The position numbers and the translations under genes were made by a program. A DNA stretch of 9,134 nucleotides from an uncultured Terrimonas sp. GTDB lineage: Bacteria; Bacteroidota; Bacteroidia; Chitinophagales; Chitinophagaceae. Position 1 is the stretch's first letter. Each line of letters starts with the position of its first letter. This document shows, piece by piece, positions 1-6,639 of this stretch. The stretch covers positions 1 through 9,134 of the forward strand of contig CAMPJQ010000074.1 in the NCBI GenBank assembly GCA_946886925.1, written 5' to 3'. The notes beneath the pieces are model-generated. The model was not told the DNA's origin. It was given only the letters and a program-made list of their open reading frames with translations, and ran no database searches.

Positions 1-180
1 GTCTAAAAGTGATTCTTATACTTTTTCCAAAGCAATATAAACAAGATTGTAATGATTAAATGCACAAGTACAAATTAATCCTTAAAGCGACAAAAAAAAA
101 TAGGTAAGATATCTGGATTAATTAAGGCTCAAAATGCTTGCCCCTCCTCTTAACGGAGTTTGTTATATCTATGTTGTACC

Positions 181-219
181 AAAAGAAAAAGGCTTTCAGT
201 ATTAACCTCTGAAAGCCTT
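181..219 (-). terminator. rho-independent terminator of tRNA-Phe
   Basis: On the minus strand an 11-bp perfect stem (AAGGCTTTCAG pairing with CTGAAAGCCTT, 189-199 with 209-219) closes a 9-nt loop. It is followed directly by a T-rich tail, TTTTTCTTTT (181-190). It begins 11 nt past the tRNA 3' end, so it most simply ends the tRNA-Phe transcript. On the plus strand the stem is not followed by a T run, so its action is probably one-directional. Confidence 0.88.
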
Positions 220-229
220 GTCTGTTCTG

Positions 230-302
230 TGGTGTGGGCCGGGATCGAACCGGCGACACAAGGATTTTCAGTCCTTTGCTCTACCGACTGAGCTACCGCA
301 CC
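230..302 (-). tRNA. tRNA-Phe (anticodon GAA)
   Basis: The minus strand folds into a 73-nt cloverleaf. It has a 7-bp acceptor stem (GGTGCGG with CCACACC), a 4-bp D stem (GCTC/GAGC), an anticodon stem AAGGA/TCCTT with loop CTGAAAA (anticodon GAA, phenylalanine), a 5-nt variable loop, a T stem GCCGG/CCGGC with loop TTCGATC, and discriminator A. The 3' CCA is not encoded (the next bases are CA), so it must be added after transcription. One oddity is that acceptor position C5 faces A68, a mismatch inside an otherwise fully paired stem. The gene stands alone, with its own consensus promoter upstream and a strong terminator just downstream. Confidence 0.96.
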
Positions 303-331
303 ATCATTCTCCTTTCTTTCAAAAGGGGCAG

Positions 332-362
332 CAAAAATAGGGTTTTCCGTTTTAACAGCGAA
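332..362 (-). promoter_or_regulatory. Bacteroidota-type promoter of tRNA-Phe
   Basis: Read on the minus strand, TTCG (359-362) is followed by a 19-nt spacer and TATTTTTG (332-339). The second box is an exact match to the Bacteroidota -7 consensus TAnnTTTG, and the first differs by one base from the -33 box TTTG. Transcription would begin near 325-328, giving a leader of about 25 nt before the mature tRNA 5' end at 302. The start point is inferred, not seen. Confidence 0.6.
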
Positions 363-416
363 AAATAAAGTCTAAAACTTCCATTTTCACAGTCTCACCC
401 CTCCACATTCGTCTTC

Positions 417-2696
417 CTACATCCCATACTGATTCAAAAACTTGATGCGCATGATCTTTAACTGTTCCCAGGTAAAGTTTCCTTCGCTTAATTCCTGCTG
501 GGCCACCTGTAAGGAAGAGGTTTCGCAGCTTTTAAAATAATCCAGTATATCATCCTGATCGTACTCATCCACCATTTCTCCTATAGCATAATCAAGATTA
601 AGTTTGGTTCCGCTGGCGGCTATGGTTTCCATTTCTTCCAGCAAAGCATCTAAACGAAGGTCTTTGTTTTTGGCAATGGCTTCCAGGGGAATTTTTTTAT
701 CGGTCTGCTGTATAATATACACTTTCAATCCGCTTTTGTTCACCACGCTCTTCATCACAAAATCATCCGGACGCTCAATATTGTTTTCTTCCACGTAGCG
801 GGCGATCAGCTCCACGAATGGCTTTCCATAACGCAATGCTTTTCCTTTACTTACCCCCTGGCATTTTTCAAGCTCAGTTATAGTGGTAGGATACAGGGTT
901 GCCATATCCTGCAGGGAAGTTTCAAGGAAAATTACAAAGGGAGGCAGTCCTTTTTTCTTTGCTTCCTGTTGCCGCATTTCTTTCAGCATCTCAAACAATT
1001 TATCATCCGCACTACCAGCCGGTGCCGATTCAGCCCCATCATCATCGTCATCATCTGCTTCCTCAAATAAATTGTTCAGCACAATCTTAAATGAAGAGGG
1101 TTTTTTAAGGAACTTTTCGCCTTTAGTACTCAGCTTCAGTACGCCATACTCTTCAATATCCTTTTCCAGCAAGCCCTCCAGCAGCATTTGCCGTATCAGT
1201 GAATTCCAATAGAGCGGAAGTTGATCATTCCCTGTCGCAAATTCATTTATCGCTCCATGCCGGTACATGTTGATCTGCGGTGTAAGCCGGCCAATGAGAA
1301 TATTCACTACATAATCCGTAGCGAACCGTTCATCTAATTTCTTTACTACTTTTAATACCTTCACCGCATCATCTTTGGCTTCCACTCTTTCTTTCGGATG
1401 CAGGCAGTTATCACAACTTCCACAATTTTTATCGCCATAATCCTCACCAAAATAACTCATCAGCACTTTACGCCGGCAAACACCTGTTTCAGCAAAAGCT
1501 ACGGTTTCATTGATCAACTGTGCACCTACTTCTCTTTCGCTCAGCGGTTTGTCGCGCATAAGATGTTCCAACTTTGCCACATCCTTATGGGAGTAATATA
1601 ATATACATTTCCCCTCCAGCCCGTCGCGACCGGCACGACCGGTTTCCTGGTAATAATTCTCAACCGATTTTGGAATATTATAATGGATCACAAAACGGAT
1701 ATCAGGTTTATCAATGCCCATACCAAAAGCAATGGTGGCCACAATTACCTGCACATCTTCATTCATAAAAAGATCCTGCCTGCCTGCCCTCAACTTGCTG
1801 TCGAAACCTGCATGGTAAGCTACGGCCTTAATGCCGTTCGCTACCAGTATATCTGCAAGCTCCTCCGTGGTTTTACGGTTAAGGGTATAAATAATACCGC
1901 TTTTCCCTTTCATGTTTACAATAAACCGCACAATATTCTTGATGGTTTGGTCCTTGCTGATCTTGGGTTGTATTTCGTAATACAGGTTAGCGCGATTAAA
2001 AGAAGAAATAAATATTTTAGGATCCTTAAGATCAAGGTTCTTAACGATATCACTTTGCACCTTAGGCGTTGCGGTTGCAGTAAGTGCAATAACCGGGATG
2101 TTGGGATTGATCTCTGTCATCATCTCCCGCAGCCTGCGGTATTCCGGCCTGAAATCATGTCCCCATTCAGAAATGCAATGGGCTTCATCAACAGCAAAAA
2201 ACGATAGCTCCAGATCACGGAAAAAATCAAGATTCTCCTGCTTGGTGAGCGTTTCCGGCGCCACGTATAACAACTTGGTATCACCGCTCAGCAGATCATC
2301 GTGTACTTCCTTTATTTCTTTTTTATTTAAGGTGGAATTTAAAAAATGCGCTACATTGTCTTTGCTGCTGTAGCCCCGTACCAGGTCAACCTGGTTTTTC
2401 ATTAATGCTATAAGTGGTGAAACAATAATAGCGCAGCCCGGGCTAATGATGGCAGGAAGCTGGTAACATAAACTTTTTCCGCCGCCGGTTGGTTTTATAA
2501 CAAAAGTATCATTTCCTGAAAGCAGGCTTTCAATAACGGCTTCCTGGTTGCCTTTAAATGCATTAAAACCAAAATATTCCCGGAGACTGGCTTTAAGGTC
2601 TATACTTTTTTTTGCTGCTTTGGGTTTGCTGTTTCCTTTATTGTTCCTGGTTGGGGATTCTGCTTTTGCAGATGATTTTTTTGTTGCTGTTGGCAT
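417..2696 (-). CDS. recQ: ATP-dependent DNA helicase RecQ
   Basis: This 759-residue superfamily 2 helicase of the RecQ family unwinds DNA 3'-5' in recombination and replication-fork repair. A basic N-terminal tail (about 1-33) precedes the helicase core. The core shows Walker A PTGGGKS (69-75), the DEAH box (170-173) followed by the RecQ aromatic-rich loop, TATAT (206-210), and the motif VI region QETGRAGRDG (350-359). Zinc ligands C407, C425, C428 and C431 follow, then the RQC winged helix (about 440-535). After an Asp run (548-553) comes an HRDC domain (about 566-640). The last 100 or so residues resemble the helix-turn-helix extension (HTH_40 type) seen on many Bacteroidota RecQ proteins. 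All main catalytic motifs are intact. The start is ATG with a weak AAGGA (2709-2713) 12 nt upstream. It diverges from kdsD. Confidence 0.97.
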   Translation of the reverse strand: MPTATKKSSAKAESPTRNNKGNSKPKAAKKSIDLKASLREYFGFNAFKGNQEAVIESLLSGNDTFVIKPTGGGKSLCYQLPAIISPGCAIIVSPLIALMKNQVDLVRGYSSKDNVAHFLNSTLNKKEIKEVHDDLLSGDTKLLYVAPETLTKQENLDFFRDLELSFFAVDEAHCISEWGHDFRPEYRRLREMMTEINPNIPVIALTATATPKVQSDIVKNLDLKDPKIFISSFNRANLYYEIQPKISKDQTIKNIVRFIVNMKGKSGIIYTLNRKTTEELADILVANGIKAVAYHAGFDSKLRAGRQDLFMNEDVQVIVATIAFGMGIDKPDIRFVIHYNIPKSVENYYQETGRAGRDGLEGKCILYYSHKDVAKLEHLMRDKPLSEREVGAQLINETVAFAETGVCRRKVLMSYFGEDYGDKNCGSCDNCLHPKERVEAKDDAVKVLKVVKKLDERFATDYVVNILIGRLTPQINMYRHGAINEFATGNDQLPLYWNSLIRQMLLEGLLEKDIEEYGVLKLSTKGEKFLKKPSSFKIVLNNLFEEADDDDDDGAESAPAGSADDKLFEMLKEMRQQEAKKKGLPPFVIFLETSLQDMATLYPTTITELEKCQGVSKGKALRYGKPFVELIARYVEENNIERPDDFVMKSVVNKSGLKVYIIQQTDKKIPLEAIAKNKDLRLDALLEEMETIAASGTKLNLDYAIGEMVDEYDQDDILDYFKSCETSSLQVAQQELSEGNFTWEQLKIMRIKFLNQYGM
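1038..1055 (-). repeat. GAT/GAC trinucleotide run in recQ
   Basis: Six consecutive Asp codons (GAT GAT GAC GAT GAT GAT on the coding strand) encode residues 548-553 of RecQ, in the linker between the RQC and HRDC domains. The length of such a run can vary by whole codons without breaking the frame. The linker is presumably flexible and acidic, and no function is evident beyond that. Confidence 0.7.
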
Positions 2697-2753
2697 GTCT
2701 GTCTGTTTTCCTTCGCCCTAATGATTCCTTATTGTGTGTTTTAAAAAAGTGAA

Positions 2754-2784
2754 CGAAGTTACTATATTAACCGCTATCTCGAAA
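2754..2784 (-). promoter_or_regulatory. candidate recQ promoter
   Basis: On the minus strand TTTC (2781-2784), a 19-nt spacer and TAACTTCG (2754-2761) resemble the Bacteroidota pattern TTTG-N19-TAnnTTTG, with one mismatch in each box. It would give a leader of about 55 nt before the recQ ATG. The match is imperfect, so this is a candidate only. Confidence 0.35.
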
Positions 2785-2922
2785 GTTAATATGTACTAAA
2801 TATTAAGGTTAAAGAATGTATTAATTAAATTCCATAAGTTATGAAATATGCAGCATATAAAAAAGTATCCGGGATGTTTTATGCAGAATGATGTTCACAC
2901 AACTCCCATAATAATGCCGTGT

Positions 2923-2953
2923 TTTGTTAACCAGTATTTTTAAATTAGGTTTG
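2923..2953 (+). promoter_or_regulatory. consensus Bacteroidota promoter of kdsD
   Basis: TTTG (2923-2926), a 19-nt spacer and TAGGTTTG (2946-2953) match both boxes of the Bacteroidota primary sigma factor consensus without a mismatch. The inferred transcription start is about 2957-2960, only 6-9 nt before the kdsD ATG at 2966, so the mRNA would be almost leaderless. This placement also argues against the upstream TTG at 2924 as a start codon, because it lies inside the -33 box. Confidence 0.65.
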
Positions 2954-2965
2954 CGGAAATTACAA

Positions 2966-3928
2966 ATGAGATCAACTGATATTCAGGCAATTGCCAGAAA
3001 AACAATTTTACTGGAATCGGAAGCCGTTCAACAATTGACCGGGTTTATCAATACGCAATTTGAAGAGATTGTAAAAAAAATAGCTGCGTGTACAGGTAAG
3101 GTAGTGATCAGCGGCATTGGGAAGAGCGCTGTTATAGCTCAAAAAATAGTGGCTACGTTTAATTCAACAGGAACCCAGGCTTCTTTTTTACATGCCGCAG
3201 ACGCTATTCATGGCGACCTTGGACTGGTACGGGAAGATGATATCATATTGATTATAAGCAAAAGCGGTGAAAGTTCCGAGATCAAATTGCTGTTACCCCT
3301 GGTAAAAAATTTTGGCAATCCTGTTATCGCAATGACGGGAAACCTGGATTCTTATTTGGCCGCAAACGCCGATTATATTTTAAATACAACGGTTCAGCAG
3401 GAGGCCTGCCCTAATAACCTGGCGCCTACTACAAGCACAACGGCGCAGTTGGTAATGGGTGATGCCCTCGCCGTTTGTTTAATGGAATACAATGGATTTA
3501 CAAGCGATGATTTTGCCAAATTTCACCCCGGCGGTATGCTGGGCAAACGCCTGTATTTAAAAGTAAGTGATTTGCTTATGAAAAATGCCCGCCCGCAGGT
3601 GGAAGAAAACAGCAAGTTAAAAGAGATAATTGTAGCCATCACTCAAAACCGCATGGGCGCTACTGCAGTAATAAAAGATGGAGCAATTGCGGGAATTGTT
3701 ACAGACGGAGATTTACGGCGTATGCTTCAAAAAGAAGAGAACTTATCGGGCATTACTGCAGAGGATATTATGAGCAGGCATCCTAAGTGCATTGAAGAAG
3801 ACCAGTTGGCGGTTTCTGCTCTGGATATGATGAGAAAAAACAATGTAAGCCAGTTGCTGGTAACCCACAACGGACTTTACGCAGGAGTGTTACATTTGCA
3901 TGACCTTATACGAGAGGGAATCATTTAA
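2966..3928 (+). CDS. kdsD: arabinose-5-phosphate isomerase (KpsF/GutQ family)
   Basis: This 320-residue enzyme interconverts ribulose-5-phosphate and arabinose-5-phosphate, the first step towards the lipopolysaccharide sugar Kdo, in the cytoplasm. An N-terminal SIS sugar-isomerase domain (about 40-190, with SGIGKSA at 49-55) is followed by two CBS domains (about 203-255 and 267-320). The four catalytic residues known from E. coli KdsD (K59, E111, E152, H193) are all present with a constant offset of six, as K53, E105, E146 and H187. The length is normal for the family. I chose the ATG at 2966 because the frame extends upstream only through a TTG that sits in the -33 box of a consensus promoter. 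No clear Shine-Dalgarno site is present. manC follows after 58 nt, so the two are probably cotranscribed. Confidence 0.95.
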   Translation: MRSTDIQAIARKTILLESEAVQQLTGFINTQFEEIVKKIAACTGKVVISGIGKSAVIAQKIVATFNSTGTQASFLHAADAIHGDLGLVREDDIILIISKSGESSEIKLLLPLVKNFGNPVIAMTGNLDSYLAANADYILNTTVQQEACPNNLAPTTSTTAQLVMGDALAVCLMEYNGFTSDDFAKFHPGGMLGKRLYLKVSDLLMKNARPQVEENSKLKEIIVAITQNRMGATAVIKDGAIAGIVTDGDLRRMLQKEENLSGITAEDIMSRHPKCIEEDQLAVSALDMMRKNNVSQLLVTHNGLYAGVLHLHDLIREGII

Positions 3929-3986
3929 CGGCAGAAGTTTAACTATTGAGAAAAGATTTTTTTACGATAATATTTCAGGGGCAGTC

Positions 3987-5069
3987 ATGAATAAAAATCA
4001 TTACGTAGCTATTATGGCCGGTGGAATCGGCAGCCGTTTTTGGCCGATGAGCAGAACGGCTTTACCCAAACAGTTCCTGGATATTTTAAATACAGGTAAA
4101 ACGCTGATACAGGAAACCTTTGACCGTTTTTCAGATTTTATTCCTAAAGAAAATATATTCATCGTTACTTCTGAAGAATATATTCAAATTGTAAAAAAGC
4201 AATTGCCCGATGTACTTCATGAAAATATAATAGGAGAGCCTTCCCGTAAAAACACGGCTCCATGTATTGCTTATATTTCCTATAAACTTAAAAGCATTAA
4301 TCCCAACGGATGTTTGATCTGTGCACCTTCTGATCACCTGGTGATGGAGCACATCGCATTTAAAAAGGTATGTTACGAGGCATTGAATTTTGTTCGTCAG
4401 AACAACGCGCTGCTCACCCTGGGTATTAAGCCAAGCAATCCCAATACAGGTTACGGGTATATACAAATTGAGCAGTATGAAGTAAGTGATAATGTTTATA
4501 AAGTAAAAACGTTTACAGAAAAGCCCAGCCTGGAAATAGCAAAAACATTTTTAGCCAGTGGCGAATTTCTATGGAATGCGGGCATTTTTGTATGGAAAAT
4601 AAAAAATATTATACAGGCATTTGAAAAATATCTCCCCGAGATTCATGAACTGTTTACAGCAGAAGAAAGTTCGCTGAACACACCTGCAGAAAAAAAAGCG
4701 ATTGCAAGAATTTATCCGCAATGCACCAATATATCTATTGATTATGGCATCATGGAAAAAGCGGATAATGTATATCTTATCCCTTCCAGCTTTGGCTGGA
4801 GTGACCTGGGAACATGGAATTCGGCTTATGAAAACATGGAAAAGGATGAAAATGCCAATGCTGTTTCCGCAACCAATATCATGCTCTTTGACGCTTCTAA
4901 AAATATCGTTACTGTAAAAAAAGACAAACTGGTAGTATTGCAGGGGCTTGAAAATTATATTGTAATTGATACGGGCGATGTGCTGCTGATCTGCGACAGG
5001 AACAAAGAGCAGGAAGTAAAAGAATATGTTTCGCAGATCAAGATTGCAAAGGGTGACAAATATCTGTAA
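3987..5069 (+). CDS. manC: mannose-1-phosphate guanylyltransferase
   Basis: This 360-residue nucleotidyltransferase makes GDP-mannose from mannose-1-phosphate and GTP, a donor for mannosyl, fucosyl and rhamnosyl units of surface polysaccharides. The signature loop AGGIGSRFWPMSR (11-23) with PKQF (27-30) binds the nucleotide. EPSRKNTAP (84-92), APSDH (113-117), the sugar-phosphate motif FTEKP (176-180), FLWNAGIF (194-201) and FGWSDLGTW (269-277) follow in the expected order. A C-terminal beta-rich segment (about 295-350) ends the protein. There is no fused phosphomannose isomerase domain, so this is the short single-function form. The frame opens at 3900, but homology begins at the ATG at 3987, which has AGGGG 6 nt upstream. 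It sits 58 nt after kdsD with no terminator or consensus promoter seen between them. Confidence 0.94.
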   Translation: MNKNHYVAIMAGGIGSRFWPMSRTALPKQFLDILNTGKTLIQETFDRFSDFIPKENIFIVTSEEYIQIVKKQLPDVLHENIIGEPSRKNTAPCIAYISYKLKSINPNGCLICAPSDHLVMEHIAFKKVCYEALNFVRQNNALLTLGIKPSNPNTGYGYIQIEQYEVSDNVYKVKTFTEKPSLEIAKTFLASGEFLWNAGIFVWKIKNIIQAFEKYLPEIHELFTAEESSLNTPAEKKAIARIYPQCTNISIDYGIMEKADNVYLIPSSFGWSDLGTWNSAYENMEKDENANAVSATNIMLFDASKNIVTVKKDKLVVLQGLENYIVIDTGDVLLICDRNKEQEVKEYVSQIKIAKGDKYL

Positions 5070-5077
5070 AGCCATCG

Positions 5078-5133
5078 GATTAGCGATCAGGTGTTAGCGA
5101 TCAGCTATCAGTTGTTGCTGAAAGCTGAAAGCT
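5078..5133. repeat. degenerate heptamer tandem array
   Basis: The gap between the convergent ends of manC and ahpD reads as eight successive 7-bp units: GATTAGC, GATCAGG, TGTTAGC, GATCAGC, TATCAGT, TGTTGCT, GAAAGCT, GAAAGCT. Within it TTAGCGATCAG occurs twice exactly, 14 bp apart (5080-5090 and 5094-5104), and GAAAGCT twice in tandem. The units drift from GATCAGC-like to GAAAGCT-like. It is non-coding, and no stable terminator stem is evident in it. It may be a slipped-strand microsatellite family dispersed in the genome, but that is inference. Confidence 0.6.
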
Positions 5134-5172
5134 TACCTGTTCATACTGTGATGTTTCTCAATGTTGCAAAAG

Positions 5173-5772
5173 CTATGAAAGGGCTGTGATGAACCCTTTG
5201 ATGATCGCCCCTGTTTTTACCGCTTCAAAAACCCTGGCTTCGCTGCTGCCGTGCTGCAAAACAGATTGCTCATGCGAGGATACGCACATTTCACAACCGT
5301 TAATGGCAGAAATTACAAGGCTTACCAGTTCAAAGAATTCTTTACCCAGAACCGGTTTCATCATTACGCTCATTTTAATTCCGGCAGGCTGGTTGTTGTA
5401 AAAATCCTTTTGCATAAAATGCCTGAACCGGTAAAATACATTATTGGTATTCATAAGCGAAGAAATTGCGGTAATTTCCGCTATCTCCGCTTCTCCGGCT
5501 CCTTCTTCTTTAGCCTGGTTGGTAAAGCTTTTTTTGAGCAGGTCGAATTTTTCATTGATCGCAACGGCCAATCCTAATAATAAAGCTTCTTTTCTATTCA
5601 AATATTGCGTGTTGTTCAGTGCATTGCTTACATTGATTTTAAGATCTTTGATATAACGCGATTCTGCATTTGCCAGCGCTTCCATATTTGCAGACGGCTC
5701 ATAGTCCGGCAATTGCAGATCATTCAGCAGGTTATTCAAAGTTTCATTTTGTATGGCTACTGTTTCAGACAT
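5173..5772 (-). CDS. ahpD: AhpD-like alkylhydroperoxidase / CMD family protein
   Basis: This 199-residue protein belongs to the carboxymuconolactone decarboxylase/AhpD fold family. In mycobacteria AhpD passes electrons to AhpC and has weak peroxidase activity of its own. The redox centre is GCEMCVSSHE near the C terminus: C160, C163 and H167, with E148 exactly 12 residues before the first cysteine. This matches the spacing of E118, C130, C133 and H137 in Mycobacterium tuberculosis AhpD. The histidine between the cysteines there (H132) is a methionine here (M162). The N-terminal half (about 40-120) looks like the helical repeat of the fold without a CxxC. The start is ATG with an A/T-only leader and no Shine-Dalgarno. 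It lies 92 nt downstream of ahpC on the same strand, supporting a joint role in peroxide removal. Confidence 0.85.
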   Translation of the reverse strand: MSETVAIQNETLNNLLNDLQLPDYEPSANMEALANAESRYIKDLKINVSNALNNTQYLNRKEALLLGLAVAINEKFDLLKKSFTNQAKEEGAGEAEIAEITAISSLMNTNNVFYRFRHFMQKDFYNNQPAGIKMSVMMKPVLGKEFFELVSLVISAINGCEMCVSSHEQSVLQHGSSEARVFEAVKTGAIIKGFITALS

Positions 5773-5833
5773 AATATTTTATTTTATTAACTGAAGTATA
5801 CGGAAAGCGGATTGCCGCAAATACATGGCAACC

Positions 5834-5861
5834 GCTGACCATTGACTACTCACCATTCATA
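5834..5861. repeat. short degenerate heptamer repeat
   Basis: Between ahpC and ahpD the sequence divides into GCTGACC, ATTGACT, ACTCACC and ATTCATA, four units of 7 bp with a recurring (A/G)(C/T)T(G/C)AC pattern. It has the same unit length as the array after manC but a different sequence. It is short and imperfect, so chance is not excluded. Confidence 0.35.
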
Positions 5862-5864
5862 CCC

Positions 5865-6434
5865 CTAATTCAAATTCAACTGTGGGGTTAAGGTTTCTTC
5901 TCCTTTCTTCCAGTTGCAGGGGCACAATTCATCTGTTTGCAATGCATCCAGCACCCGAAGCACTTCCTGTACATTACGTCCAACATTCAGGTCATTTACG
6001 CTTACCCAACGGATAATACCCTGGGGGTCTGTAATAAATGTGGCGCGATACGCTACCTTTTCATCCTCAGTTAAAATTCCCAACGCTTCAGCAAGCGATT
6101 TGGAGGTATCGGCGAGCATCGGAAATTTTAATTCACGCAGATCCACGTGATCCTTTCTCCAGGCTAAATGTACAAATTCAGAATCGGTAGACGCGCCAAT
6201 CAACACCGTATCCCTGTCAGCAAATTCACTACTCTTTTTATTGAATTCCGCTATTTCGGTAGGGCATACAAATGTAAAATCCTTGGGCCACCAGAACAGT
6301 ACCGTCCATAGATCTTTGGCAGCAGCATACTCATTGGTAATGTCAATAAATTCCTTCCCCTTTTCGGTTGATACAACAGCTTTCTTTTGAAATGCAGGAA
6401 GCATACTTCCTACGGATAATACACGATTGCTCAT
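5865..6434 (-). CDS. ahpC: peroxiredoxin AhpC (mycobacterial three-cysteine type)
   Basis: This 189-residue thiol peroxidase reduces hydrogen peroxide, organic peroxides and perhaps peroxynitrite in the cytoplasm. The peroxidatic site PKDFTFVC carries P50, T54 and C57 of the PxxxTxxC motif, and R130 in AYRATF fits the conserved active-site arginine. The C terminus has ELCPCNWKKG with two possible resolving cysteines, C171 and C173. This resembles M. tuberculosis AhpC (C61, C174, C176) more than the E. coli form, which has a single C-terminal resolving cysteine. That type is reduced through AhpD rather than AhpF, in agreement with the ahpD-like gene 92 nt downstream. The start is ATG with an A/T-rich leader. 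A consensus promoter lies about 90 bp upstream, with an OxyR-like site next to it. Confidence 0.93.
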   Translation of the reverse strand: MSNRVLSVGSMLPAFQKKAVVSTEKGKEFIDITNEYAAAKDLWTVLFWWPKDFTFVCPTEIAEFNKKSSEFADRDTVLIGASTDSEFVHLAWRKDHVDLRELKFPMLADTSKSLAEALGILTEDEKVAYRATFITDPQGIIRWVSVNDLNVGRNVQEVLRVLDALQTDELCPCNWKKGEETLTPQLNLN

Positions 6435-6526
6435 ATTGAAATTAAATTTTTTACAATGAGTGAATAAATGAGATCAGACTTTTCTATGGCAGGAAATGCG
6501 GCCGGAATGGCTTGTCGTTAGTGATG

Positions 6527-6558
6527 CAAATGTACAGCAATAAATTATAGACATCAAT
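6527..6558 (-). promoter_or_regulatory. Bacteroidota-type promoter of ahpC
   Basis: On the minus strand ATTG (6555-6558), a 20-nt spacer and TACATTTG (6527-6534) fit the TTTG/TAnnTTTG consensus. The -7 box is exact and the -33 box has one mismatch. The start point would be near 6520-6523, giving an untranslated leader of about 87 nt before ahpC. The ahpC-ahpD pair may be driven from here. Confidence 0.55.
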
Positions 6559-6592
6559 CATGATTATCTATCACCATATAAATTATATCTAT
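6557..6592 (-). promoter_or_regulatory. possible OxyR-like operator upstream of ahpC
   Basis: On the minus strand ATAGATATAATTTAT (6578-6592) fits the OxyR half-site ATAGnTnnnAnCTAT at every defined base except one (T for C). A second ATAG (6568-6571) starts 21 bp later, against 22 in the E. coli consensus. Its partner, TGAT, is poor and overlaps the -33 box. Position beside the -33 element suits an activator of a peroxide-response gene. The DNA is very AT-rich, so a chance match is possible. Confidence 0.3.
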
Positions 6593-6639
6593 GAAAGAAA
6601 AAATAAGTTTCACTCAAACAATCATTCCCAACCATCGAT

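Noticed and set aside
1..180. Possible end of an upstream gene or a regulatory element
   Set aside because: No open frame with recognisable homology, no consensus promoter and no stable stem was found; only AT-rich DNA with short A runs.
1683..2207. 174-codon open frame on the plus strand
   Set aside because: It lies wholly antisense to the conserved recQ helicase core and shows no recognisable domain.
2924..2965. Upstream TTG start for kdsD adding 14 residues
   Set aside because: The TTG overlaps the -33 box of a perfect promoter, the added residues are not typical of the family, and the ATG at 2966 gives the expected 320-residue length with all catalytic residues at the family offset.
3900..3986. 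Upstream ATG for manC overlapping the end of kdsD
   Set aside because: The extra 29 residues have no family resemblance. Homology starts at the ATG at 3987, which has AGGGG at a suitable distance.
4569..5075. 168-codon open frame on the minus strand
   Set aside because: It is antisense to manC, is rich in Phe and Ile as expected from a shadow frame, and has no domain.
5178..5199. Inverted repeat AAAGGG-N10-CCCTTT as a terminator
   Set aside because: It has only a 6-bp stem inside the ahpD 3' coding end, with a short TTTT several bases away on the minus strand and none on the plus strand. That is too weak to call.
5807..5818. Small hairpin GCGG-ATTG-CCGC between ahpC and ahpD
   Set aside because: The stem is four base pairs without a proper T run, so it is not a credible terminator or attenuator.
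5799..5830. Separate ahpD promoter in the ahpC-ahpD gap
   Set aside because: TGTATTTG has one mismatch to TAnnTTTG, but no TTTG-like box lies at a suitable distance upstream.
6576..6588. AT palindrome ATATAA-A-TTATAT as a PerR/Fur-type operator
   Set aside because: Perfect short AT palindromes are common in AT-rich intergenic DNA, and the match to PerR or Fur consensus is poor. The overlapping OxyR-like reading fits better.
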